DNA of 51,039 nt from Rhodobiaceae bacterium (GTDB taxonomy: Bacteria > Pseudomonadota > Alphaproteobacteria > Rhizobiales > JANQQB01). Positions 35,218 through 43,154 of this stretch are shown here, in pieces. Numbering within the stretch: position 1 is the stretch's first letter; every line of letters starts with the position of its first letter. The stretch is from positions 1-51,039 of the forward strand of contig JANQQB010000123.1 in NCBI GenBank assembly GCA_028285165.1, written 5' to 3'. Position numbers and translations under genes: made by a program. A model generated the notes under the pieces. That model had not been told where the DNA came from, searched no databases, and was given only the letters and a program-made list of their open reading frames with translations.

Positions 35218-36384
35218 CTAGGCAGCACGGGCCAGCGGCAGCGCCATCATCATCCCGGCCATCTCGTCCAGATCATCGAAGCTGACGGGGCAAGCGGCGT
35301 TTTGTGAAATGCCGTGGTTCGCATCACTCTTCATTGCAGCCGAGAGCTCTGCGGCGGACACCCCGGCGCAGACATCCGGCAGCTGAGCGGCGATTTTGCA
35401 GGACCGCAGCAGAGCTGAAAAGATTTCCGGCAATTCGTCGGCCTTCGCGCCGCCGCCAAGGGCTTGCGCAGCCCGTGCATAATTCTCTGCCCCTTCCCGG
35501 CGCCTGACCAGCCAGGGAAGCGTGACCTCCAGCGCCAACCCTGTTGCCAGGCCGTGGTGAATGCGCGACAGGGATCCGAGGGCGTGACTGATGTTGTGGC
35601 CCATATGGGTGTTGCAATTGTGCAGTGCGAGACCCGCCACCGTGCTGCCCCAAAGCATATGGCCGCGCGCCTCGATATCCTGGCCGTCGGCCACCGCGCG
35701 GGGCAAAGCTTCGGCCAGGATGGCAAGCGCCTGAAGGCCAAACAACAGCCCCGCAGCATTGGTCTTGCGAGACGTCGACGCCTCCAGCGCATGGGCGACG
35801 GCATCGATCCCGGTCCAGGCGGTCAGATGCGGCGGCAGGCTGACCGTCAGTTCGGGGTCGAGGATCGCGTGCGCGAACATCAATTCCTCCGCCCAATACC
35901 AATGCTTGGTGCCGGCGCTCGTCGAGACAATGGAGGTCCGCGTCACCTCGGATCCGGTGCCGGCCGTTGTGGGCACGGCAATGGCAGGCACGCCGTTCGA
36001 CGGCAGGGCGCGGGCGCCGAGCGCATAGGCGGCCGCGGGATGGCCCGCGCGCGCGATCGCAGCCACCAGCTTGGCCGCATCCATCGCGGCGCCGCCCCCG
36101 ATCCCGACGACGGCCTGTGCGTTTGCTGCTCGCAGCCGATCGCAAAGCGTATCGATCAGCGCTTCTTTCGGTTCACCGGCGATGTCTGCCGCGATCTCAC
36201 TCTCGATCCCCGCCGCTTTCAAGGTGTGTGAAAGGCGTTCGGTAACACCGAGATCTTGCAATATGGCATCGGCCACCACAAAAACCGGGCCATTCGCGAG
36301 TTTGCCGACAATTGCCGGCAATTCCGCGATGCGACCGACACCAAAACTCACCGAGGGCACCCGGCCCATATCGAAACCCTGCAT
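35218..36384 (-). CDS. Iron-containing alcohol dehydrogenase
   Basis: This 388-residue group III alcohol dehydrogenase has the NAD-binding GIGGGAAMDAAKLVAAIARAG and AVPTTAGTGSEVT. Its metal-site residues are seen in GIDAVAHALEASTSR, HNCNTHMGHNISHALG and RIHHGLATGLAL. The GGGS motif is GGGA here. Substrates in the family range from short diols to 4-hydroxybutyrate and lactaldehyde. ATG 36384 follows GGAGG; the open frame upstream is not conserved. A direct repeat of ttcggaatgcaa lies about 90-115 bp upstream and may be a regulator site. Confidence 0.92.
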   Translation of the reverse strand: MQGFDMGRVPSVSFGVGRIAELPAIVGKLANGPVFVVADAILQDLGVTERLSHTLKAAGIESEIAADIAGEPKEALIDTLCDRLRAANAQAVVGIGGGAAMDAAKLVAAIARAGHPAAAYALGARALPSNGVPAIAVPTTAGTGSEVTRTSIVSTSAGTKHWYWAEELMFAHAILDPELTVSLPPHLTAWTGIDAVAHALEASTSRKTNAAGLLFGLQALAILAEALPRAVADGQDIEARGHMLWGSTVAGLALHNCNTHMGHNISHALGSLSRIHHGLATGLALEVTLPWLVRRREGAENYARAAQALGGGAKADELPEIFSALLRSCKIAAQLPDVCAGVSAAELSAAMKSDANHGISQNAACPVSFDDLDEMAGMMMALPLARAA

Positions 36385-36745
36385 CCCAGCCTCCAAATAT
36401 GAGCGCGCACGCCGCTTCGTTGCACTGCCAGCGCGCGGCCGGCAAGTCAATCCACGACCGTTCGTGTCGGATTCGGAATGCAACTTTTCGGAATGCAAAC
36501 GGCGCGTCATCGATGAGTTCGGAGGATCGACCGGTTCTGCCCTGCCTCAAGTTTGGAACCCGTTCGGGAAATCTGAGCGCTTTGGTGTGAAGCCTGCGTC
36601 ATCCCCCTCTCTGTCGCCCATCCGATCATGCGGACACGCGAAGACGCGACGCGCCGGGCGGACGACCGGCCCTCGCAAAAATCCGGGTTATGGAGAAAAC
36701 GATCAGGCCGCCAGCCCGATCACGCTTCGATAGTCAGCAATACGC
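36385..36745. other. Intergenic region upstream of the alcohol dehydrogenase
   Basis: About 360 bp without a gene. The 12-mer TTCGGAATGCAA occurs twice, at 36472-36483 and 36487-36498, a 15-bp period (about one and a half helical turns). This suggests a tandem protein-binding site for the minus-strand alcohol dehydrogenase. Nothing else was recognised up to the left end of the inverted-repeat element. Confidence 0.45.
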
Positions 36746-37009
36746 TAGTACCTCGTCGCAGAGATTTTGATGGTTTGATGACGAAGCCTCGTGCCTGGAC
36801 TAGGCGCGTCGCGCAGCGCGATGTGGGACATCGGGCAAGCGGCGCAACGACGCCCAGGCGCGACCCTTCGCCACCGAAAGCCGGCTTGTCCTGGATTTTG
36901 GACGTCGTTGCCCTGCTTGAACGATGTCCCGCATCGATCTGCGCACGGCGCCTAGCCAAAATCCAGGACAAGCCGGTCAAACCATCAAAATCTCTGCGAC
37001 GAGGTACTA
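36746..37009. mobile_element. 264-bp inverted-repeat element (possible MITE) with interlocked stems
   Basis: The ends are perfect 33-bp inverted repeats (36746-36778 and 36977-37009), starting TAGTACCTC and ending GAGGTACTA, so a TA target duplication is possible. Inside lie an imperfect 41-bp inverted repeat (36800-36840 with 36915-36955), a 9-bp one (36844-36852 with 36903-36911) and a perfect 21-bp one (36881-36901 with 36956-36976). The 21-bp pair is interlocked with the 41-bp pair, a pseudoknot topology. There is no open frame for a transposase. It resembles non-autonomous IS630-type MITEs or RIME/ABC-like mosaic repeats of alphaproteobacteria. Confidence 0.72.
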
Positions 37010-37011
37010 AG

Positions 37012-37028
37012 TATTAGTCAGACTAATA
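37012..37028. promoter_or_regulatory. Palindrome between the repeat element and phnD
   Basis: TATTAGTCAGACTAATA has perfect 7-bp arms with a 3-nt centre. It lies 3 bp outside the right end of the 264-bp element and about 130 bp upstream of the phnD-type start. It could be an operator or the site into which the element inserted. Confidence 0.45.
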
Positions 37029-37050
37029 TCACCATTCGCTTGATTAAGTC

Positions 37051-37068
37051 CTGTCTTGAGTTTGTCAT
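37051..37068 (+). promoter_or_regulatory. Pho-box-like site upstream of phnDCE
   Basis: CTGTCTT, four bases, then TTGTCAT gives two 7-bp direct repeats in the spacing of a PhoB box (CTGTCAT-N4-CTGTCAT), with one mismatch in each half. It is 88 bp upstream of the phnD-type start codon, which fits PhoB activation under phosphate limitation. Confidence 0.6.
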
Positions 37069-37156
37069 AAATAGTTCAATCAACTGTAGAACTCGTATGC
37101 ACTCCTCTGGGCGCCGGCCTGATGACTGGCCGCGTCATGATAGTGGGGAGAAAGTC

Positions 37157-38077
37157 ATGAATATCCGGAGTTTGATCACCGCAGCGCTCGCGCTCGCGGT
37201 ACCGATGGGTGCTGCGTCCGCGCAGACCATGCCGACGGGTGCCGAAGGGGATCCGGTCAGGGTCATCATGGTGCCCGCGGAAATCGGTTCGCGTGACACG
37301 CTGAGCGACTATCGGCCGGTCTTCAATGCCATTACCGAGGAATATGGAATCCATTTCGATCTGCGCCTGGCGGACTCTTACGCAGCAGCCGTGCAGGGCT
37401 TGTGCAACGATCAGGCGGATATCGGCTGGTACGGCGCGGTGACGTACGGCCAGGCGCGTGAACTTTGCGGTGCCGAGCTCTTGGCCGTCGATGTGAAAAA
37501 CGAGCAGGCGGTCTATTATTCCGGCATCTACGCCCGCAAGGATTCCGGATTGGAAACGCTCGCCGATCTGAAGGATCACAGCCTTGCCGTCGGCGACCCG
37601 AACTCGACGTCTTCCTTCAATTTCCCGTTCGCGATGGTGTTGGCGGCCGATGTCGACCCGGTCAACGATCTGTCGAAGATTGTCATTGCAGGAAGCCACA
37701 CCAACTCGATTGCCGCTTTGACAGAAGGGCGTGTGGATGCGGCCGCCGCGTCGTTCAATGCCTTCGAAAAGGCGGTCTCCAAAGGTGTGATCGACCCAAC
37801 GGTCTTCAAGGTCCTGGCAAAATCGGAAGGCATTCCGAACCCGCCGCTCGCCATGAATGCCAAGCTCGATGACGATCTGAAGGCGCGCATCCGGCTTGCC
37901 TTCAGCGAGATCCACACCAAGGTCGATCCGCAGTTCATCCGCGGCTATGGCGGCAAGACCGTCGACCGGTACGACACGGAATACCCCCTGGAGAAAATGC
38001 TGGGCGCGCTCGACAAGCTCTCCGCGCTCACCAAACGCCTGAAGGGCGAAATCATCGAAAAGGCCGGCGAGCGCTAG
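37157..38077 (+). CDS. phnD: Phosphonate/phosphite-type ABC transporter binding protein
   Basis: This 306-residue exported protein has a signal peptide (ITAALALAVPMGAASA) and the PhnD fold. VRVIMVPAEIGSRDTLSDY is the first strand; ADIGWYGAVTYGQA and AVGDPNSTSSFNFP are the ligand-binding loops. It delivers phosphonate, phosphite or a related oxyanion to the PhnE permease. No C-P lyase, phosphonatase or phosphite dehydrogenase gene is nearby, so the real ligand is open. A GGGGAG ribosome site precedes the ATG, and a Pho-box-like repeat lies upstream. It leads a phnD-phnC-phnE operon. Confidence 0.88.
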   Translation: MNIRSLITAALALAVPMGAASAQTMPTGAEGDPVRVIMVPAEIGSRDTLSDYRPVFNAITEEYGIHFDLRLADSYAAAVQGLCNDQADIGWYGAVTYGQARELCGAELLAVDVKNEQAVYYSGIYARKDSGLETLADLKDHSLAVGDPNSTSSFNFPFAMVLAADVDPVNDLSKIVIAGSHTNSIAALTEGRVDAAAASFNAFEKAVSKGVIDPTVFKVLAKSEGIPNPPLAMNAKLDDDLKARIRLAFSEIHTKVDPQFIRGYGGKTVDRYDTEYPLEKMLGALDKLSALTKRLKGEIIEKAGER

Positions 38078-38099
38078 GCGCAACGCAATCACGTCAATC

Positions 38100-38131
38100 G
38101 ACCGGGCCGTCGTTTCGCGTGCGGCCCGGTC
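38100..38131 (+). other. Intercistronic stem-loop between phnD and phnC
   Basis: GACCGGGCCG (38100-38109) and CGGCCCGGTC (38122-38131) form a perfect 10-bp stem with a 12-nt loop in the gap after phnD. Such hairpins often protect the 3' end of the binding-protein message and raise its amount relative to the ATPase and permease. Confidence 0.65.
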
Positions 38132-38155
38132 CCAATTCACATGGGGAAGACGTCG

Positions 38156-38977
38156 ATGTTGCGCTTTGAATCGGTCACGCATGTTTTTCCGGACGGCACG
38201 CGCGCAAACCACAAGATAGCGTTCGATGTTCCGCGCGGTCAGTTCTGCGTTCTGCTCGGTCCATCCGGCGCCGGCAAATCCACGCTTCTGAACACGGTCA
38301 ACGGCCTGATCTTGCCGACGGAGGGCAAGGTCGTGCTCGACGGTGAACCGGTCACGTCGTCCAATCTGGCCGAAATCCGCCGTCGTATCGGGATGATTCA
38401 CCAACAGCTTCACCTGGTTCCCAGGTTGAGCGTGCTGCACAACGTCCTGTCCGGCCTCCTTCCGGTGACACCGACCTGGAAGGCCATGTTGAAGCTGTTC
38501 CCCATCGATCAGCAACGGCGCGCCTGCCAGCTCCTGGAAGAAGTCGAAATGGAGGAAAAGCAACTCTATCGGCGGGCGTCGGAATTGTCCGGCGGACAAC
38601 AGCAACGGGTCGCCATTGCGCGCGCCTTTATCAACGATCCGGACGTTGTTCTCGCCGACGAGCCGGTCGCCAGTCTTGATCCGACCGTCAGTCGTCACGT
38701 CTTGCGCTTGCTTCGAGCCGCCTCCCGACAACGCGATACAACGGTTCTGTGTTCGCTCCACCAGGTCGAGTTCGCGATCGAATTCGCCGATCGCATCGTG
38801 GCGTTCCGCTCCGGCGAAGTCGTTTTCGATGACCTTCCGTCAGCGCTCACGTCGGACGTGCTGCAACACATTTACGGCGGGCAGGAAGGCGACCTTGTCG
38901 GCGCGGAAACGCTCGTGGAACCGAAAGCCGAAGACAAGGCCAGGGCAAACGGTCGAGTCCCGACCCCGGCCGAATAG
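38156..38977 (+). CDS. phnC: Phosphonate-type ABC transporter ATP-binding protein
   Basis: This 273-residue ATPase has Walker A LGPSGAGKSTLL, the Q-loop GMIHQQLHLVPRLSVLHNVLSG, signature LSGGQQQRVAIARA and Walker B VVLADEPVASLDP, with a switch His in CSLHQVEF. The GMIHQQ(F/L)NLVxRLSVLxNVL pattern is characteristic of PhnC. ATG 38156 is preferred over ATG 38141 because a GGGGAAGA site lies just before it and MLRFESVTHVF is the usual N-terminus. It follows phnD after a stem-loop. Confidence 0.9.
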   Translation: MLRFESVTHVFPDGTRANHKIAFDVPRGQFCVLLGPSGAGKSTLLNTVNGLILPTEGKVVLDGEPVTSSNLAEIRRRIGMIHQQLHLVPRLSVLHNVLSGLLPVTPTWKAMLKLFPIDQQRRACQLLEEVEMEEKQLYRRASELSGGQQQRVAIARAFINDPDVVLADEPVASLDPTVSRHVLRLLRAASRQRDTTVLCSLHQVEFAIEFADRIVAFRSGEVVFDDLPSALTSDVLQHIYGGQEGDLVGAETLVEPKAEDKARANGRVPTPAE

Positions 38978-38986
38978 GGGATTTTC

Positions 38987-39988
38987 ATGTCCACATTGGA
39001 ACCTGCACGCCTGCCCTCGGAGTCCTGGGAACTGCACCGCACCGTCACGCCGAAGACAGTCGGCATCCTGCTGATCATTGCGCTCCTGGCGGCTTTCTCG
39101 GCAAAGAATGTGGAACTGGACAAGGCCGCGTCGGAGACATGGGGCGCCGTGCTTTCCGTCTTTGGCATCGGCGAATCCAAAGTCATCAACGGCGCAGCCA
39201 ATTTCCTCGCAAAATCGGTTCCAATCCAGATTTCCACCATCCAGGAAACCAATAGGATCGAGAATTTCGACCCCGACACCATTCCCTGGTTTTCCTATGT
39301 CGAGGTGCGCACCGAACGCGAATACAGCGTAATCGAAGAGAAATTTACTGAAGTCGAGGCGGAGTTCTTGGTAAAGCCGGTCGGCTACCTGGTAAAAGTT
39401 CTGATCAAGATGTGGGAAACCATCGAGATGGCCATTTGGGGGACGGTGTTTTCTGTTCTCCTGGCTGTCCCATTGGCCTATTTTGCTGCGCAAAACTACA
39501 CTCCGAACCGATTTTTTTATCAAACCGCACGGGGATTGTGCAGCTTCGCGCGCGCCATGCCGGAACTTATTTTGGCGCTGTTTTTTGTGCTCATGTACGG
39601 CTTCGGCCCGATTGCCGGTATTCTTGCGCTGGCGTTGCACACGAGCGGGTTTCTCGGAAAATTTTTCGCCGATGAAATCGAAAACGCCGACCCGGGACCG
39701 CAAAGGGCGTTGCGCGGGACGGGCGCAAACAAGCTGAAGGTGCTGCGCTACGCGGTGTTTCCGCAGGTCGCTCCCCAATATTACGCGTATATCCAGTACA
39801 TCCTGGAACGGAACATCCGCACCGCGACGGTCCTCGGCATCGTCGGTGCGGGCGGTATCGGGACGGAATTGAAGGGACGATGGGACCTGTTCGATTATGA
39901 TCACGTCGCGACCATCCTGCTGGTCATCTTCCTGACGGTCGTCGCGCTTGAACTCCTGACGCAGCGCCTGCGCATGCGGGCGATCTGA
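38987..39988 (+). CDS. phnE: Phosphonate-type ABC transporter permease with large periplasmic insert
   Basis: This 333-residue permease has the EAA loop GPQRALRGTGANKLKVLRYAVFPQV and the PhnE-type core LVKVLIKMWETIEMAIWGT to the end. Between the first hydrophobic helix (VGILLIIALLAAF) and the core lie about 90 residues with few hydrophobic stretches, which probably lie outside the membrane. PhnE proteins are usually nearer 260-290 residues, so this extension is notable. It lies 9 nt behind phnC. Substrate as for phnD is unknown. Confidence 0.88.
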   Translation: MSTLEPARLPSESWELHRTVTPKTVGILLIIALLAAFSAKNVELDKAASETWGAVLSVFGIGESKVINGAANFLAKSVPIQISTIQETNRIENFDPDTIPWFSYVEVRTEREYSVIEEKFTEVEAEFLVKPVGYLVKVLIKMWETIEMAIWGTVFSVLLAVPLAYFAAQNYTPNRFFYQTARGLCSFARAMPELILALFFVLMYGFGPIAGILALALHTSGFLGKFFADEIENADPGPQRALRGTGANKLKVLRYAVFPQVAPQYYAYIQYILERNIRTATVLGIVGAGGIGTELKGRWDLFDYDHVATILLVIFLTVVALELLTQRLRMRAI

Positions 39989-40710
39989 AGCCGACGCTTT
40001 GGGTCGGACCGTCTGCAACTCGGTTTCGACGTGAGATGGATAGCGGTTTGCGAAAGTCCGCTGTCCACTTCTCCTGGCCAAAGAAATAAACGTCAGCGTT
40101 TTTCGGTTTGTCGGCGAAGCCGGTATTTGGTTACGGATTCATTGGTGATCGGAAGCGGGTCGTGGTGGATCGTGCCCGCACGCTCCAACATCAGGCACGG
40201 ACACCAAGTGTTTACGTCAATCTTCAGACCCGAAGGCGTAACCTATCTAAACGATGTGAATCGAGCCCTTTTGACGGTTTGGGCGCGATCCGTCCTCATA
40301 TCTTACCACTGGGACGCGCATTCGCTGCTGCATGAAAACAATCAGTGGCCCAAGACTCGATCGTGTTGCGTGGAACAACCGATCAACTGGCACGACTTTG
40401 AATGTCATTTGAGGGCTGGGGCCGCCTCGTGCGGCGCACAATCCCAAGTGCGTCGGCTTTATTGGCGTCACCTTGACTGGTTCGCCCGACCTCGAACTGA
40501 GAGCCGAAACCAAAACGATACTTTTTTACCGCACGCGCCCGCAATATCAGTGGCTGTACAAGGGCCGGAGGCACTTGCTGCAGTGCCGTGTGAACACTCC
40601 GTCTGTTGTCGCCACCCCATGTTGGTGGCATGATGCTGCATCTACCCCGTCGCGGACATCGCGGCGTCCAAGTCTTTTCCAACAACAACAGATCCTAGGG
40701 AGGCATACCA
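39989..40710. other. 720-bp stretch without a convincing gene
   Basis: Several short open frames exist on both strands, the longest about 200 codons at 40031-40633 (+). None has a recognisable domain, a sensible ribosome site or the codon pattern of its neighbours. Base composition looks less GC-rich than the flanking genes. This may be decayed coding sequence, a remnant of a mobile element, or a long regulatory region for the metallo-hydrolase gene, whose AGGGAGG ribosome site lies at 40698-40704. Confidence 0.5.
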
Positions 40711-41742
40711 ATGACCCCATCCCCGGTCCTCGTCAACGACGGCCCGAAACTGGACCGCCGTAGCCTGTTGTTCGGTTCCGCGGGCCTCGGCCTCGCCGCA
40801 GCTGCCGGTGGCGTGATGGTCGCTCCGGGCCAGGTAGAGGCAGCGTCCGCCCTGAACCAGGCGCCGTACTTCTACCGTTTTCGAATCGGCGAACTTCTCG
40901 GTACGGTCGTCTCCGACGGAATCCTGCCGCTTGGCGACCCAACGGCGAGCTTCCTCGGCCCCTCCGCCGATGATATGCGCGCCATGTTAAGCCGCAATTT
41001 TCTGCCCACTGACAACGCAGTACTGGAGCAGAACATCCTGGTAGTCGATGCCGGAGACCAACGCATCCTCTTCGACACGGGCATGGGGAGTTCGCAGATG
41101 TTCGGCCCCACGCCCGGTAAGCTGATGCCGAGCCTTGCCGCCGCCGGGATCGATCCGGGCACGATCACCGCCATTGTATGCACCCACGGCCATTGCGACC
41201 ACGTCTGGGGCATTATGTCCGATGCGGGCGAGCGGATCTTCCCGAATGCGCAAATCTGGATCTCGGAGGCGGATTTCGACTTTTGGACGGACGAGGCCAA
41301 GCTCTCTGCCACAGATCCAGCCTGGATGGCGCCCTTCGTCGAGGGCGCACGGCGCAATCTGATGCCCAATCAGGACCGGATGAAATTCTTCAAGGATGGT
41401 GAAGAATTTCTGCCGGGCCTACAGGCCATGTTTGCCCCGGGACATACGGTGGGGCACACAGCCTTCATCGTCACCTCCGGAAACGATACCCTCGCAGTGA
41501 TCGGCGATCTCACACACCATCACGTCATACTTCTTGAGACGCCGCTCACTCAGTTCGCGTTCGACACCGACCCTGCGCAGTCCGCGCAGACCCGGGTGCG
41601 CGTGCTCGACATGATCGCGGCGCAGCGCCTTCCGCTGATCGCTTATCACTTCCCCTGGCCCGGGATCGGGCATGTGGAGAAAGTGGGCGAGGGCTTCCGC
41701 TACCACCCGGCGCCGATGATCATGCAAGAGCTGCCGACCTGA
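40711..41742 (+). CDS. Tat-exported MBL-fold metallo-hydrolase
   Basis: This 343-residue protein has a twin-arginine signal (DRRSLLFGSAGLGLAAAAGG) and is therefore folded before export to the periplasm. The metallo-beta-lactamase-fold zinc motif is CTHGHCDHVWGI near residue 155. Other ligands lie in FAPGHTVGHTAF and ViGDLTHHHV, and the last His in IAYHFPWPG. It is closest in pattern to periplasmic MBL hydrolases of the quorum-quenching lactonase or alkylsulfatase-like type; the substrate is not decided. A strong AGGGAGG site precedes the ATG. It stands alone between the phn and znu loci. Confidence 0.88.
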   Translation: MTPSPVLVNDGPKLDRRSLLFGSAGLGLAAAAGGVMVAPGQVEAASALNQAPYFYRFRIGELLGTVVSDGILPLGDPTASFLGPSADDMRAMLSRNFLPTDNAVLEQNILVVDAGDQRILFDTGMGSSQMFGPTPGKLMPSLAAAGIDPGTITAIVCTHGHCDHVWGIMSDAGERIFPNAQIWISEADFDFWTDEAKLSATDPAWMAPFVEGARRNLMPNQDRMKFFKDGEEFLPGLQAMFAPGHTVGHTAFIVTSGNDTLAVIGDLTHHHVILLETPLTQFAFDTDPAQSAQTRVRVLDMIAAQRLPLIAYHFPWPGIGHVEKVGEGFRYHPAPMIMQELPT

Positions 41743-41901
41743 AGGCTTACTGAGATGGGCTGGGGCGCGCGGTCCACCCGGGCGCTACCGCCCGCCCCGG
41801 CCTGATCAGACCGACGCGATCAATTTGCGGAGACCATTACCGTCCGCGCCCTCCGTCGCCTCAAGCGACGACGTGATCGCCTCGATCAGCCCAAGACACG
41901 G

Positions 41902-42312
41902 TCAGGCGACCGCACAGCTCTGGCAGATGCCGCGCAGTTCGACCGTCGACTTTTGAAGGATAAAACCGGATCCATCAGCCAATTTCTTGAGGGACTTGGC
42001 AAGCGATGGATCCGTGATTTCCTCAACCTGGTTGCACCGATCGCAGATCGTGAAGGCGATGGTCTCGTGGCTGTCGCATGCCGGGTGCCGGCAGGCCACA
42101 AACGCGTTGAGGCTTTCGAGGCGGTGTACGAGACCGAATTCGACGAGTTTGTCGAGTGCCCGATAGACCTGAAGCGGTGCCCGAAAACCGTCGTCGCGCA
42201 GACGGTCCAGGATCTTGTAGGCACTGAGCGGTCGGTCGGCTTCGGACAGCGCGCCAAAAACCAGCGTCTGGTTCTTCGTCAAGTCGGCATGGCTGTGCAG
42301 GCTTGCCGTCAT
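41902..42312 (-). CDS. zur: Zinc uptake regulator, Fur family
   Basis: This 136-residue Fur-family repressor has an N-terminal winged helix (KNQTLVFGALSEADRPLSAYKILDRL and APLQVYRALDKLVEFGLVHR) and a C-terminal dimer domain with structural-zinc cysteines (CRHPAC, CDRC, CQSC). Zn-loaded Zur represses zinc import genes. Its ATG (42312) overlaps the znuB stop by four bases, and a GGAAGGAAAA site precedes it. A longer open frame upstream overlaps znuB and is not conserved. The locus order znuC-znuB-zur opposite znuA is standard in Rhizobiales. Confidence 0.95.
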   Translation of the reverse strand: MTASLHSHADLTKNQTLVFGALSEADRPLSAYKILDRLRDDGFRAPLQVYRALDKLVEFGLVHRLESLNAFVACRHPACDSHETIAFTICDRCNQVEEITDPSLAKSLKKLADGSGFILQKSTVELRGICQSCAVA

Positions 42313-43154
42313 TGCGTTTTCCTTCCTTCGCCGAGGGCAGCCGGGACGCCGCGCCGTCGTGTCACAAGGCTCGCGATGGGTGTCAGGCTCAGAATGAAGA
42401 GCACCATGGCCGCCACCACGATTGTCGGGCCTGACGGTGTGTCCCATTCAAGGGACCCGAATAGACCGAACACCACAGCCAGCGCTCCGATCAGGGCCGC
42501 AAGCACGGCCATCTGTTCCGGTCCGGTGGCAAATGTGCGGGCCGTTGCCGCGGGGATGATCAGCATGGCGGTAATCAGTAACACGCCGACGATCTTCATG
42601 GAAATGGCGATAACAGTGGCCATCAACAGCATGAAGATAAAATTGGCGCGATCCGGATTCATGCCCTCTGCCTCCGCCATGTCGGGGTTCACCGTCGCCG
42701 CGAACAACGGGTTCCAGATATAAGCCAGAACCCCGATCACTGCGGTGCCCCCTGCCCAGATCACGGCAAGGTCCCAATGCGACACGGCCAGGATGTCACC
42801 GAACAGGAATCCCATCAGATCCATGCGGATCCAGGTCATAAAGGCGAGCACGACGAGCCCAAGGGCAAGCGCGGCATGCGCCAGGATCCCGAGAAGCGCA
42901 TCCGACGACAGGCTCGCCCGTTGTTGCAAAAGCAACAATGCGATCGATACCAGGGCCGATACGGCAAAGACGGCAAGAGTGATGTCGACCTCAAGCAGGA
43001 AGGCGAGCGCGACGCCCAGCAGCGCCGCATGCGACAGCGTGTCACCGAAATAGGCCAGCCGACGCCAGACGATGAAACAGCCAAGCGGTCCGGCGACCAG
43101 CGCCACACCGATCCCGGCTACCAGCGCGCGGGTGAAAAAATCATCGAACATCAT
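42309..43154 (-). CDS. znuB: High-affinity zinc ABC transporter permease
   Basis: This 281-residue inner-membrane protein of the ABC-3 permease family has about eight helices. MFDDFFTRALVAGIGVALVAGPLGCFIVWRRLAYFGDTLSHAALLGVAL is the typical start, and the motif AEAEGMNPDRANFIFML forms the ATPase-coupling loop. It imports zinc delivered by ZnuA. It overlaps znuC by 14 bp upstream and zur by 4 bp downstream, so all three are translationally linked. Confidence 0.95.
   Translation of the reverse strand: MMFDDFFTRALVAGIGVALVAGPLGCFIVWRRLAYFGDTLSHAALLGVALAFLLEVDITLAVFAVSALVSIALLLLQQRASLSSDALLGILAHAALALGLVVLAFMTWIRMDLMGFLFGDILAVSHWDLAVIWAGGTAVIGVLAYIWNPLFAATVNPDMAEAEGMNPDRANFIFMLLMATVIAISMKIVGVLLITAMLIIPAATARTFATGPEQMAVLAALIGALAVVFGLFGSLEWDTPSGPTIVVAAMVLFILSLTPIASLVTRRRGVPAALGEGRKTQ

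Noticed and set aside
40031-40633. 200-codon frame in the gap after phnE
   Set aside because: No ribosome site, no domain, and Arg/Trp/Cys-rich composition typical of chance frames.
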